DNA of 64,000 nt from Hamadaea flava (GTDB taxonomy: Bacteria; Actinomycetota; Actinomycetes; Mycobacteriales; Micromonosporaceae). The notes beneath the pieces are model-generated. The model made no database searches. It was not told the DNA's origin and worked only from the letters and a program-made list of their open reading frames with translations. Position numbers and translations under genes: made by a program. The stretch lies in the NCBI RefSeq assembly GCF_024172085.1, contig NZ_JAMZDZ010000001.1, forward strand, positions 4,464,001-4,528,000, given 5' to 3'. Positions 33,603 to 42,493 of this stretch are shown one piece after another (position 1 is the stretch's first letter; each line of letters opens with the position of its first letter).

Positions 33603-34628
33603 TCAGAAGTCCTTGCGCCAGTTCTGGAAGGCGTACTGGGGGCGGAAGCCCATCTGCTCGTTGATCGAGATCATGTAGCCGTTCTCCGCCGCGTTGAACG
33701 TGTCGATCGCGGTGACCTTCGGGTTCTGCTCCCGGTACCACCGCAGGTTCTCGACCTTGACGAGGGCGCCGAGGCGGTGACCCCGGTGATCGGGATCGAC
33801 GATGGTGATCTGCTGCCAGCCGTGCCAGTCGCTATCGTCCTCGGCGGAGATCGTCGTCCAGGCGACGACCCGGCCGGTCTCCTCGTGCACCATGCCGGTG
33901 TGGAAGCTGGTCCGGCCGCGGGCCATGATCGCCGCCTCCGTCTTGCGTACGCGGTCGGCGTCGACGTTCATCGGCTCCCAGCCGGTGTCGCCCATCGGCG
34001 CGTCGGCGAGCAGCCGCCCGTCCAGGTACGCGATGTCGTGGACGATGTCGTCGGGAGTCGGGTCGTTCCACCGGATCAGGCGATAACCGTCGGCCTTGGC
34101 GCGCGCGTGGGCGAGCATCTCGTCGAGGACGGACTCGTCGCCGTCCGACAGCTGGAGGACCCGGTTGACCTCGGGCAACGCGTCGCGATATCCCATCGCG
34201 CGGGCGAATGCCGGGCCGTCTTCGTCCGGAGCGACCAGGTTCAGCTCGGGCAGGGTCCAGGCGGAGTGGCTGTTGACCGTCTTCTTGCCCAGTTCGCGCG
34301 CCCGATCCTCGGCGAAGGCGAGCAGCTCACGGCCGAAGCCGCGGCGCCGGTGCTCGGGGGAGACGCCGATCTCGAGGCCGGCCTTGTCGAGGTTGTCCTC
34401 GGTGTAGTGCTCCACGTCGACGAATCCGACGACCTCGCCGGCCGCCAGCGCGACGTAGTTCTCGTGGACGTTGCCTGGCCAGGGATGCTCGAACATGCGC
34501 TCCAGGCGCTTTCGCGTCGGTGGCGGGAACGCGGGCGTTTCATGTTTATGCAAAGCCGTCGCGGCGATGACGTAGTTGTCGAGTGACTCGGGATCGCCGG
34601 GGGTCACGGGGGTGATCTGCAGACTCAT
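33603..34628 (-). CDS. Twin-domain GNAT acetyltransferase
   Basis: From ATG 34628 (MSLQITPVTPGDPESL) the protein has 341 residues. The first GNAT domain has LEIGVSPEHRRRGFGRELLAFAE (acetyl-CoA loop, about residue 90). The second has ITIVDPDHRGHRLGALVKVENLRW near 280 followed by DTFNAAENGYMISINEQMGF, a pattern shared by actinobacterial twin-GNAT proteins. Substrate unknown. The open frame to 34646 adds six residues upstream of the typical start. Confidence 0.85.
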   Translation of the reverse strand: MSLQITPVTPGDPESLDNYVIAATALHKHETPAFPPPTRKRLERMFEHPWPGNVHENYVALAAGEVVGFVDVEHYTEDNLDKAGLEIGVSPEHRRRGFGRELLAFAEDRARELGKKTVNSHSAWTLPELNLVAPDEDGPAFARAMGYRDALPEVNRVLQLSDGDESVLDEMLAHARAKADGYRLIRWNDPTPDDIVHDIAYLDGRLLADAPMGDTGWEPMNVDADRVRKTEAAIMARGRTSFHTGMVHEETGRVVAWTTISAEDDSDWHGWQQITIVDPDHRGHRLGALVKVENLRWYREQNPKVTAIDTFNAAENGYMISINEQMGFRPQYAFQNWRKDF

Positions 34629-34700
34629 GCCCCCAGCGTCGCCCACGACGGGCGCGGCCGCACCCGGTTTTCACCGTTCACGCCGGACGCTGGGACGGAC

Positions 34701-34761
34701 GCTGGATCAGGGTTCCCGCTCGAATCTTGCCCCAAGATTCGACCCAGAATCCTGATCCAGC
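34701..34761. repeat. Palindromic repeat, copy 6
   Basis: The ends GCTGGATCAGG / CCTGATCCAGC and the core CGAATCTTG / CAAGATTCG pair well; the arms between them have decayed, with several mismatches. It lies downstream of thrC on the minus strand, 52 nt past the stop. Confidence 0.8.
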
Positions 34762-34813
34762 GCTCAAAGACAGAGCTGGAGGACAGCGCTCGAAGAGAGT
34801 GCTCAAGGAGCCG

Positions 34814-36076
34814 TCAGAGGAGGCCGGCTTCCTTGGCCGCCTTGAGCGACGGCTTGACCCGGTAGGTCGGGCCGACCTGCTCGGCGACGGCGTCGATGGT
34901 CTTCAGACCCTCGCCGGTGTTGAACACGACGGTCTCCTTGGCCGGGTCGAGGCGACCGGTCTTGACGAGCTTGACGAGGCAGGCCGTGGTCACGCCGCCG
35001 GCCGTCTCGGCGAACACGCCGGTGGTTCGGGCCAGCAGCTGGATGCCAGCGCGGATCTCCTCGTCGTCGGCGTACTCCATCCAGCCGCCCGTGCGGCGCA
35101 CCGACTCCAGGGCGTACGGGCCGGCGGCGGGGTCGCCGATGTTCAGGGACTTCGCGATGCCGGTCGGCTTCTGCGGCTGGATCTCGTCGGTGTCGTTGTG
35201 CAGCGCCAGCGCGATCGGGTTGCACCCGGCCGACTGCGCGCCGAAGACCGTCCAGCCCTCGGCGGGCGCCTCGACCAGCCCGATCTCGACCAGCTCCTCG
35301 AACGCCTTGTCGATCTTGGTCAGCAGCTCGCCGGAGGCCATCGGGATGACCACCTGCGCCGGGATCCGCCAGCCGAGCTGCTCGGCGACCTCATAGCCCA
35401 GCGTCTTCGAGCCCTCGGCGTAGAACGGCCGGACGTTGACGTTGACGAACGCGGTGTCCTCGAACTCGTCGGTCTCGACCAGCTCCGAGCAGAGCCGGTT
35501 GACGTCGTCGTAGGAGCCCTCGATCGCGACCAGGTCACCGCCGTAGACCGCCGTCGTCACGATCTTGCCGGGCTCCAGGTCGTGCGGCACGAACACCACC
35601 GACGGGACACCGGCGCGGGCGGCGTGCGCGGCGACCGAGTTCGCGAGGTTGCCAGTCGACGCGCAGGCGTACCGCTGGAAGCCCAAAGCCTTCGCCGCGC
35701 TGAGCGCGACCGACACGACGCGGTCCTTGAACGAGTGGGTCGGGTTGGCGGAGTCGTCCTTGATCCACAGACCGCCGGTGATGCCCAGCTCCGCGGCCAG
35801 CAGGTCCGCGCGCACGAGCGGCGTGAGACCCGGGTTCAGGGTCACCCGCGCGGCCTCGTCCTGGCCAGCGGGCAGCAGGCCGGCATAGCGCCAGATGTTG
35901 TTCGGGCCCGCCTCGATCTGCTCGCGGGTCACCTGCTTCAAAGCTTCGATGTCGTACGCGACTTCGAGCGGTCCGAAGCACTCGAAACAGGCGTGCTGAG
36001 CCGCGAGGGGGTAGGTGGCGCCGCAGGCGCGACAGACGAGGTTGCGGGCGGGCGATGCCGTGCCAAGCACAGTCAT
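34814..36076 (-). CDS. thrC: Threonine synthase
   Basis: The 420-residue PLP enzyme makes threonine from O-phosphohomoserine. It begins with a zinc-ribbon-like segment (LVCRACGATYPLAAQHACFECFGPLEVAYD), then IWRYAGLLPAG, LWIKDDSANPTHSFKDRVVSVAL with the PLP lysine, ASTGNLANSVAAHAARAG, VVIPMASGELLTKI and FAETAGGVTTACLVKLV. This is the long class I form. A SAM-I riboswitch occupies the leader, and the ribosome binding site overlaps its P1 helix. Control of threonine synthase by SAM makes sense because the enzyme competes with methionine synthesis for O-phosphohomoserine or homoserine. Confidence 0.95.
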   Translation of the reverse strand: MTVLGTASPARNLVCRACGATYPLAAQHACFECFGPLEVAYDIEALKQVTREQIEAGPNNIWRYAGLLPAGQDEAARVTLNPGLTPLVRADLLAAELGITGGLWIKDDSANPTHSFKDRVVSVALSAAKALGFQRYACASTGNLANSVAAHAARAGVPSVVFVPHDLEPGKIVTTAVYGGDLVAIEGSYDDVNRLCSELVETDEFEDTAFVNVNVRPFYAEGSKTLGYEVAEQLGWRIPAQVVIPMASGELLTKIDKAFEELVEIGLVEAPAEGWTVFGAQSAGCNPIALALHNDTDEIQPQKPTGIAKSLNIGDPAAGPYALESVRRTGGWMEYADDEEIRAGIQLLARTTGVFAETAGGVTTACLVKLVKTGRLDPAKETVVFNTGEGLKTIDAVAEQVGPTYRVKPSLKAAKEAGLL

Positions 36077-36088
36077 GAGAACTTTCCT

Positions 36089-36203
36089 CTCATCTTCCCG
36101 GGTTGAATCCGGACGGAGTTGGCACCTACCGCCGCAGCACTATGGCCGGGCCAGGGGTTGCCGGAGCTTCATCGGGCCGTGTCCCTCTGCTCCTCTGGAT
36201 GAG
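36089..36203 (-). promoter_or_regulatory. SAM-I (S-box) riboswitch before thrC
   Basis: Read on the minus strand: CTCATCCAGAGGAGCAGAGG, GGCCCGATGAAGC, CCGGCAACC, GGTGCCAACTCC and GATGAG, the S-box landmarks in order. P1 is CTCATC (36198-36203) with GATGAG (36089-36094). The ribosome binding site AGAGGA (36085-36090) overlaps the 3' side of P1 and is 8 nt from the ATG. SAM binding, which stabilises P1, would block translation. Confidence 0.93.
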
Positions 36204-36258
36204 GTATTCGGTTGTGCAGCCAGTTAAGCAGAACCATGATCCCGGCTGCGACCAGGTT

Positions 36259-36290
36259 CCGAGAGGTGAGATGTGACTCTCACCTCTCGG
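36259..36290 (-). terminator. Terminator hairpin behind the ABC permease
   Basis: CCGAGAGGTGAGA (36259-36271) and TCTCACCTCTCGG (36278-36290) pair perfectly over 13 bp around a 6-nt loop. On the minus strand it starts 11 nt after the permease stop codon. No T tract. Confidence 0.8.
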
Positions 36291-36301
36291 TCATGAGGCG
36301 G

Positions 36302-37174
36302 TTACGAGGTGACGTCCTTCCGGAGGAAGCGGATCCAGGCGGCGATCCAGAAGATCGCGGCGTACGCCGCCGCCGAGATCGCGCCCTTGACGACGTCGTC
36401 CACCTGCACCGGCGTCGTCAGCAGCCCCAGGTACGCCTGGCTGTAGTGGGTCGGCAGCAGGTTCCGGATGACGCCGAGCGCCGTGATCTGGTTGAGGATG
36501 CTGGACACGATGTAGAGCAGCACCGCACCGCCGACCGCGCCGAGCGGGGCGTCGGTCAGCGTGGAGAGCAGGAACGCCAGCCCGGCCACGACCAGCAGGG
36601 AGAGCCCCAGGTAACCGGTGACGGCGAGCAGCCGGACGAGGCCCTCGCCGGTGGGGATGTCGGCGGCGAGGCCGGAGCGCAGCGGGTGCCAGCCGTAGCG
36701 CAGGGTGCCGACGGCGAGCGCGGTGCCGAGCAGGGTCAGCATGGCCACCGCGCAGTAGCCGAGGGCGACGGTCAGCTTCACGCCCAGCAGGCGGGCCCGC
36801 GGAACCGGGATCGCCAGCAGATAGCGCAGGCTCCCCCAACTCGCCTCGCTGGCGACGGTGTCGCCGCAGAACAGGGCGACCACGACGACCAGCAGGAAGC
36901 CGGAGCTGACGAACAGCGTGAACAACGCGAAGTTGAGCCCGCCCGCGGTCGCGACGTCGACGAGTGCGGAGAACTGGCCGCGGCCGCCGGACTCGTCGTC
37001 GTCGGACGAGCCGAGCTGGAAGGCGACCAGCAGGATCAGCGGGAGCAGGACCATGAAGCCCAGCGCCAACTGCGTACGCCGACGGCGCCATTGCCGACGC
37101 CACTCCGAGCCGACGGTCAACGTGCGGTGCGCGCGGTAGCCCTCGGCCGCGCCCTGAACGGTGAGGGTGCTCAT
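36302..37174 (-). CDS. ABC transporter permease
   Basis: The 290-residue protein has a cytoplasmic N-terminus with WRRQWRRRRTQLALGF and six membrane spans, the pattern of ABC-2 type permeases that handle lipids, drugs or peptides. The large periplasmic loop after span 1 has the acidic DDDESGGRG. Its ATG overlaps the stop of the upstream fusion gene by ATGA, so the two products are made together and should form one transporter. Confidence 0.85.
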   Translation of the reverse strand: MSTLTVQGAAEGYRAHRTLTVGSEWRRQWRRRRTQLALGFMVLLPLILLVAFQLGSSDDDESGGRGQFSALVDVATAGGLNFALFTLFVSSGFLLVVVVALFCGDTVASEASWGSLRYLLAIPVPRARLLGVKLTVALGYCAVAMLTLLGTALAVGTLRYGWHPLRSGLAADIPTGEGLVRLLAVTGYLGLSLLVVAGLAFLLSTLTDAPLGAVGGAVLLYIVSSILNQITALGVIRNLLPTHYSQAYLGLLTTPVQVDDVVKGAISAAAYAAIFWIAAWIRFLRKDVTS

Positions 37175-39855
37175 CGGTCTCCACTTCCTGCCGTCGAGTC
37201 GCCGACCAGGGCGAGGAACGCGTCTTCGAGCCGCCGTCGCGGGGTCACCCGGTCGACGCCGACCCCGGCGCGGACCAGGGCGGCGACCGCTTCGCTGCGG
37301 GACACCTCGCCCAGGTCGGCGACGAGCGTGCGGTCGCCGTCGACGGCGTACCCGGCGACGCCGTCCACCCGGTCGAGCACCTTCTGAGCCAGATCGAGAT
37401 CGTTCACCTCGAACTGGGTCGTCGGGGTGTCGCCGACGATCTCGTCCACCCGGCCCGAGGCCACTACCCGGCCCTTGTGGACGACGACGGCGTGCGTGCA
37501 GGTCTGCTCGACCTCGGCCAGCAGGTGGCTGGAGACCAGCACCGCCCGGCCGTCGACCGCGTACCGCTGGAGGACACGGCGCATCTCGGCGATCTGGGGC
37601 GGGTCGAGGCCGTCGGTCGGCTCGTCCAGCACGAGCAGTTCGGGCAGGCCGAGCATGGCCTGGGCGACGGCCAGCCGCTGTTTCATGCCGTGCGAGTACG
37701 TCTTGACCCGTCGATGGATCGCGTCGCCGAGTCCGGCGATCGCCAGCGCCTCGGTGAACTGCGCGTCCTCCCAGGGCCGTCCGGTCGCCCGCCAGTACGC
37801 GCGCAGGTTCTGCTCACCGGTGAGGTGGGGCAGGAAGCCCGGCCCTTCGACGAGCGCCCCGATCCGGGAGAGCACCGGCGCGCCCGGGGCCAGTTTGTGC
37901 CCGAAGATCAGCACGTCGCCGGCGGTCGCCTGGGTGAGCCCCATGAGCACGCGGAGGCTGGTCGTCTTCCCGGCGCCGTTCGGGCCGAGGAGACCGACGA
38001 CCTGACCCCGTTCGACGGTGAAGCTGATCTCGTCGACCGCCACGAACTTCCCGTACGTCTTCCGCAGTCCCTTGACCGACAGCGGCGTCTCGGCGTACTC
38101 CTCGGTGATCTTCTGTTCTTTGCGCCGGCCGCGGATCCGCGCGATGACCACGGCCGCGATCACCCCGATGATCAGCGCCGCGACCAGGCCGGCGAGCACC
38201 CAGACCCAGAGCGCCTCGGAGGTCTGGATCGGCGTGCCGTTCACCGTCGGCAGCGTGAGCTGGGCGGCGGCCAGGTCCACCGAGTAGGTGACGGGGTCGA
38301 CCGGCCCGAGGTACGCCTGGTCGGCGGTGGCGACGACGAGCCGCAGCCGGTTGCCGTCCTCGACCCGGTGCACGATGCCCGGCAGGGTGACCTCGACCGG
38401 CTGGGCCGTGCTCAGCGACGCCGGCAGTCCGGTGAGCCTGAGCGGCGTGAGCAGCCCGTTGTCCAACGTGGCGGTGCCGTCCGGCGCGACGTCGTAAAGC
38501 TTGACGAAGATCGTCGCCTCGCCGGTCGGCGAGGCCACCTTGATCCGGACCTTGGGCGAGCCGACGACGGTCAGCCCGCCGCTGATCGGCTCGGTGTCGA
38601 ACCGGGCGTGCTGGCCGGGCAGGTCGGCGGCGAGGCTGCTGAGCAACGAAGCGGCCGCGCCCGCGCCGGGCAGCGAGGACACCGCCGCGGGTGAGCCGTT
38701 CGGCGGGCTGGCGATCTCCTGGGCCCGGCCGCTCAGCTCGACCGTGGTCGTCGCGTCGCCCCCCATCCCCGGGTACGCGTCCACGGAGTAGCCGGTGGCG
38801 AGCCGCCCCCGCTCGACGGCGTCGAGCCCGGTGACCCGGGAGTAGGTGAAACTCGTCGACGGAGCGTCGCCGTCGCCGCGTACGTAGTGGTCGAGCCATT
38901 GCAGCATCAGGAACTTGACCCGGTCCTGATCGGACTGCGCGCCGTCGCCGCCGTCGTGGCCGCCGGTGAACCAGGCCACGCGTACGGGAGCGTTGGTGAT
39001 GCCGTGCGCGTTCGCGTCCGCTTCGGACAACGGGAAGAGGGTGTCCGCCTCGCCTTGGACCAGCAGGGTCGGCGCCTTGATCCGGTTGAGCACGCCGGCC
39101 GGGCTGCGCTCGCCCAGCAGTGCCTTCGTCTGATCGTCGAGCACACCGGTCGTCGCGAGCTTGAGGTACGCCGCGCACACGTCGGCCGCCCACCGGCCAC
39201 AAGCGGGATCGCCCGCCCCGGCGCCCTTGGCCGGCGCGCCCATGGCGGAAGCGCCGCCGGCGAAGAAGACGCCCGCCCATGCCTGCTTGAACACGCCGTT
39301 CGGCACGAGCGCGGTGCCCAGGTCGTTCCAGGTGATCATCGGCACGATCGCGTCCACACGCTGGTCGTACGCCGCGAGCAGGAGGGCGAGGCCACCGCCG
39401 TAGGAACCGCCGACCACGCCGACCTTGGGATCTCCCGCGCCGTCGAGTTCGATGTCCGTACGCGCGGCCAGCCAGTCCAGCAGCAGCTGGGCGTCCTTGA
39501 TCTCGTACTGCGGGGCGTCCAGGTGGATGTGCCCGGTGCTGCGCCCGAACCCGCGCGCGGAGTAGGTGAGGACCGCGTACCCGCGATCGGCGAGATCCTT
39601 GGCGTCCTGCGCGACCGACAGCTTCGTTCCGCCGAAGCCGTGCGCCAGCAGCACCGCGGGATGCTTGCTCTTGCCGTCGCTCGGGAGATACAGCGTGGTG
39701 TCGAGGACGGCGGGATCGTCGCCTTGCGCGCCCGGCACCATCGTCTCCACCGTCTGGTACGCCGCCTGAGCGGGCTGGGCCGCGATCGCGACCGCCGCGA
39801 CGGCTAGGCCGATCGCGGCTACGACGCCGACAAGGCGCCGGGAGATGCTGCGCAT
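37171..39855 (-). CDS. Fusion of a secreted alpha/beta-hydrolase (S15/CocE-like) and an ABC ATPase
   Basis: From ATG 39855 the protein has 894 residues. A signal anchor (LVGVVAAIGLAVAAVAIAA) leads to an alpha/beta-hydrolase domain with PAVLLAHGFGGTK, the nucleophile elbow VVGGSYGGGLALLLA, acid LLVQGEADTLFPLSEAD and His in WFTGGHDGGD. A C-terminal beta domain like that of X-Pro dipeptidyl-peptidases follows. A membrane span near residues 575-595 (VLAGLVAALIIGVIAAVVIARI) leads to a cytoplasmic ABC ATPase: Walker A LLGPNGAGKTTSLRV, signature YSHGMKQRLAVAQ, Walker B LLVLDEPTDGLDPP. The next gene is the permease. Topology puts a hydrolase outside and its pump's motor inside, which suggests substrate processing coupled to transport. 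That function is inferred. Confidence 0.88.
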   Translation of the reverse strand: MRSISRRLVGVVAAIGLAVAAVAIAAQPAQAAYQTVETMVPGAQGDDPAVLDTTLYLPSDGKSKHPAVLLAHGFGGTKLSVAQDAKDLADRGYAVLTYSARGFGRSTGHIHLDAPQYEIKDAQLLLDWLAARTDIELDGAGDPKVGVVGGSYGGGLALLLAAYDQRVDAIVPMITWNDLGTALVPNGVFKQAWAGVFFAGGASAMGAPAKGAGAGDPACGRWAADVCAAYLKLATTGVLDDQTKALLGERSPAGVLNRIKAPTLLVQGEADTLFPLSEADANAHGITNAPVRVAWFTGGHDGGDGAQSDQDRVKFLMLQWLDHYVRGDGDAPSTSFTYSRVTGLDAVERGRLATGYSVDAYPGMGGDATTTVELSGRAQEIASPPNGSPAAVSSLPGAGAAASLLSSLAADLPGQHARFDTEPISGGLTVVGSPKVRIKVASPTGEATIFVKLYDVAPDGTATLDNGLLTPLRLTGLPASLSTAQPVEVTLPGIVHRVEDGNRLRLVVATADQAYLGPVDPVTYSVDLAAAQLTLPTVNGTPIQTSEALWVWVLAGLVAALIIGVIAAVVIARIRGRRKEQKITEEYAETPLSVKGLRKTYGKFVAVDEISFTVERGQVVGLLGPNGAGKTTSLRVLMGLTQATAGDVLIFGHKLAPGAPVLSRIGALVEGPGFLPHLTGEQNLRAYWRATGRPWEDAQFTEALAIAGLGDAIHRRVKTYSHGMKQRLAVAQAMLGLPELLVLDEPTDGLDPPQIAEMRRVLQRYAVDGRAVLVSSHLLAEVEQTCTHAVVVHKGRVVASGRVDEIVGDTPTTQFEVNDLDLAQKVLDRVDGVAGYAVDGDRTLVADLGEVSRSEAVAALVRAGVGVDRVTPRRRLEDAFLALVGDSTAGSGDR

Positions 39856-39937
39856 GAGGCCAACCGTAAGGGTGGGTCGGCACACCGGCATCGGGGTTCC
39901 CCCCGATGCGGCCGTTTCCCACCGATGGCGGTTCCGA

Positions 39938-39996
39938 GCAGATCAGGGATATGCATGCTTCCGAACCCCAAGATCGCATGCATATCCCTGATCTGC
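39938..39996. repeat. Palindromic repeat, copy 7
   Basis: GCAGATCAGGGATATGCATGC (39938-39958) cut here at 20 bases would still pair perfectly with its partner at 39976-39996; the stem is 21 bp with a 17-nt loop. It begins 9 nt after the stop of the MFS gene on the minus strand. Confidence 0.9.
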
Positions 39997-40005
39997 CGCC
40001 AGAAC

Positions 40006-41460
40006 TCAGGCGGCGACGAGGTCGGGAGCGTCAGCGGGAACGGGAGCGGCGGGGGCGTGTGCGCGGGCGCGGCGCGGCAGGAAGAAGCCGAGGACGAAGG
40101 CCAGCCCGATCAGCCCGAGGGTGATCAGGGTGACCGTCTTCGACGCGGCCACGGAGGTCGCCGGGTCGAAGCGCGTACCGATCGTGCCGAAGAAGACGGT
40201 GCCGAGCACGGCCACGCCCAGCGACGCGCCCAACTGCTGGAGCGACTCCAGCATCCCGGAGGCCGAGCCGACCTCGTGATCGGCGACGCCGGCCATGATG
40301 ATGTCGAACAGCGGCACGAAGATCATGCCCATGCCGACGCCGTAGACGAGCAGCGGCAGGGCCAGGTCGCCGCCGTCGACACCCACGCCGGCCTGCGCGA
40401 AGACGGCGTACACCCAGGTCAGTCCGGCTGCGATGAGCGCCAGCCCGAGGTGCAGGACGTGCCGGCCGAGCTTGGCCATCGTCCCGGCGGCGAACCCGGT
40501 GCCGACGAACGCGCCGACCGCCCAGGTCGCCATGGTCAGGCTGGCCTTGACCGGGCTGTAACCCAGTCCGAGCTGCAGGAACAGGCCGATCGCGAGGGAC
40601 AGACCGACGACCGCACCGAAGAAGACGATCACGAAGAGGACACCGGTCGAGTAGGACCGCTTGCTGAAGACGCTCAGTTCGACGAGCGGCGTGCGACCGG
40701 ACCGCTTGCGGCGTACCTGGCTCATGACGAACACCCCGAGCACGGCCACCGACGCGGCGAGCAGGGCGAAGAGCCACGCGGGCCAGCCCAGCTCGCGGCC
40801 CTGCACCAGCGGGTAGACCAGCATCAGCATTCCGGCCCCGGCCAGCACCGCGCCGCCCACGTCCAAGCGAAGGGTACGCGCAGCGGGGCTGACGCCGAGG
40901 GGAAGTGCTTTCGCCCCGGCCAGCAGCGCGAAGAGCCCGATCGGGAGGTTGACGGCGAAGACCGCGCGCCATCCGGTGCCGAACAGGTCGGCGTCGACGA
41001 GCAGGCCGGCCACGATCGGGCCGAGGATCGTGGACAGGCCGATGATCGGGCCGAACGCGCCGAACGCCTTGCCGATCTCGTGCGGCGGGAAGAGGTCCCG
41101 GATGAGCCCGAAGCCTTGCGGGATCATGACCGCGCCGAACAGCCCTTGCAGTACGCGCGCGCCGATCAACGCCTCCGGCGACCAGGCGGCGGCGCAGGCC
41201 AGCGAGGCGACGACGAAGCCGACCACGCCGATCATGAGCATCCGGCGGCGGCCGAACATGTCGCCGAGCCGCCCGCCGGTGAGCAGCCCGACCGCCAGCG
41301 CCAAGGTGTAGGACGCGGCGATCCACTGCAGGCTGGCGTACGAGCCGCCGAGGTCGGCGCGGATGGCCGGGGCGGCCACCGTGACCACCGTCGAGTCGAG
41401 CAGGTTCATGATCGTCGCGGCGAGGATGGCGAAGAGGCCGAGCCACTTGTGATTTCTCAT
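40006..41460 (-). CDS. MFS drug exporter, DHA2 (EmrB/QacA) family
   Basis: From ATG 41460 (MRNHKWLGLFAILAATIMN) the protein has 484 residues and fourteen membrane spans. Motifs include LDSTVVTVAAPAIRADLGG (motif D1 of DHA2), LLTGGRLGDMFGRRRMLM (motif A) and GRAVFAVNLPIGLFALLAG-type motif C. It exports toxic organics using the proton gradient. It is divergent from a WYL regulator across a 62-nt gap with a perfect palindrome, so that regulator is the probable controller. The frame extended to 41577 lies over the regulator gene and is not used. Confidence 0.92.
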   Translation of the reverse strand: MRNHKWLGLFAILAATIMNLLDSTVVTVAAPAIRADLGGSYASLQWIAASYTLALAVGLLTGGRLGDMFGRRRMLMIGVVGFVVASLACAAAWSPEALIGARVLQGLFGAVMIPQGFGLIRDLFPPHEIGKAFGAFGPIIGLSTILGPIVAGLLVDADLFGTGWRAVFAVNLPIGLFALLAGAKALPLGVSPAARTLRLDVGGAVLAGAGMLMLVYPLVQGRELGWPAWLFALLAASVAVLGVFVMSQVRRKRSGRTPLVELSVFSKRSYSTGVLFVIVFFGAVVGLSLAIGLFLQLGLGYSPVKASLTMATWAVGAFVGTGFAAGTMAKLGRHVLHLGLALIAAGLTWVYAVFAQAGVGVDGGDLALPLLVYGVGMGMIFVPLFDIIMAGVADHEVGSASGMLESLQQLGASLGVAVLGTVFFGTIGTRFDPATSVAASKTVTLITLGLIGLAFVLGFFLPRRARAHAPAAPVPADAPDLVAA

Positions 41461-41482
41461 GCCGCTGACTCTGCCAATCCAA

Positions 41483-41501
41483 TAGGAACACCCCGTTCCT
41501 A
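41483..41501. promoter_or_regulatory. Operator palindrome between the MFS and WYL regulator genes
   Basis: TAGGAAC (41483-41489) and GTTCCTA (41495-41501) are exact reverse complements with a 5-nt spacer. It is centred in the 62-nt divergent gap and so can act on both promoters. Confidence 0.65.
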
Positions 41502-41522
41502 ATGCTCCGGCAGAATGACGGC

Positions 41523-42482
41523 ATGTTGGAAACCTCCGCCCGCCTGCTTCGTCTGCTCTCCCTCCTCCAGACCCCACGCGAATGGAGCGGCAGCGAGCTG
41601 GCCGGCCGCCTCGAAGTGAGCACCCGGACCGTCCGCAACGACGTCGACCGGCTGCGCTCGCTCGGCTATCCCGTGCACGCCACCCGGGGCGCGATCGGCG
41701 GCTACCGGCTCGGGGCGGGCGCCAACCTGCCGCCGCTGCTCCTCGACGACGAGGAGGCCGTCGCCGTCGCGGTCGGGCTGCGTACGGCGGCCACCGGTTC
41801 GGTCGCCGGGATCGAGGAGACCGCGCTCCGGGCGCTGGCCAAGCTGGAACAGGTGCTGCCGAGCCGGTTGCGCCGTCGCGTCAACACGTTGCAGAGCTAC
41901 ACCGTGGCAGTCGGGCCGGACCAGCCCGGTCCCCGCGTCGACGCGGCCGTGCTGACCGCGATCGCGAACGCCGCCCGCGACCACGAACGCCTGCGCTTCG
42001 ACTATCGGTCGCACGACACCTCGGTCAGCCGCCGCGACGTCGAGCCCTATCGCCTCGTGACCTGGGGTCGCCGCTGGTACCTGGTCGCCTGGGACGTCGA
42101 GCGGCAGGATTGGCGTACCTTCCGGGTGGATCGGATGGAGCCGAAGATCCCGACCGGCCCACGCTTCGCTCCCCGGCCGCTGCCGGCCGAGGATCTGGCG
42201 GCGTACGTGTCACGCGGCGTCGGCTCGGCGACGTGGCGGTTCACCGCCCGGATCATCGTCCACGCCTCGGCCGAAGTGGTCGCCGAGCGGCTGCCCGCCA
42301 TGCTGGGCCCGGTCGAGGCGGTCGACGACGAGCGCAGCGCGATCACGCTCGGCGCGGACAACGTGGAGATGATGGCGGTCTGGCTGGGCGCGATCGGCCA
42401 CGACTTCACCGTGGTGGACTCTCCCGAACTCGTCGAGGAGCTGCGCAAGGTGGCCGATCGCTACCAGCGCGCCGCCGGGTGA
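41523..42482 (+). CDS. WYL-domain transcriptional regulator
   Basis: From ATG 41523 the protein has 319 residues. Residues 1-60 form a DeoR-like winged helix (LLRLLSLLQTPREWSGSELAGRLEVSTRTVRNDVDRLRSLG split here only for reading). The WYL domain near 145-215 contains RLRFDYRSHD, EPYRLVTWGRRWYLVAWDVERQDWRTFRVDRM, and a WCX-type C-terminal domain follows. WYL domains bind nucleic acid or small ligands and regulate many loci in actinobacteria. It is divergent from the MFS exporter and probably represses it through the palindrome at 41483. Confidence 0.9.
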   Translation: MLETSARLLRLLSLLQTPREWSGSELAGRLEVSTRTVRNDVDRLRSLGYPVHATRGAIGGYRLGAGANLPPLLLDDEEAVAVAVGLRTAATGSVAGIEETALRALAKLEQVLPSRLRRRVNTLQSYTVAVGPDQPGPRVDAAVLTAIANAARDHERLRFDYRSHDTSVSRRDVEPYRLVTWGRRWYLVAWDVERQDWRTFRVDRMEPKIPTGPRFAPRPLPAEDLAAYVSRGVGSATWRFTARIIVHASAEVVAERLPAMLGPVEAVDDERSAITLGADNVEMMAVWLGAIGHDFTVVDSPELVEELRKVADRYQRAAG

Positions 42483-42493
42483 GGCGAGCCGGT

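Noticed and set aside
37814..39979. 721-codon frame in another phase over the hydrolase-ABC fusion
   Set aside because: Composition is Arg-rich shadow and the real frame has two full domains.
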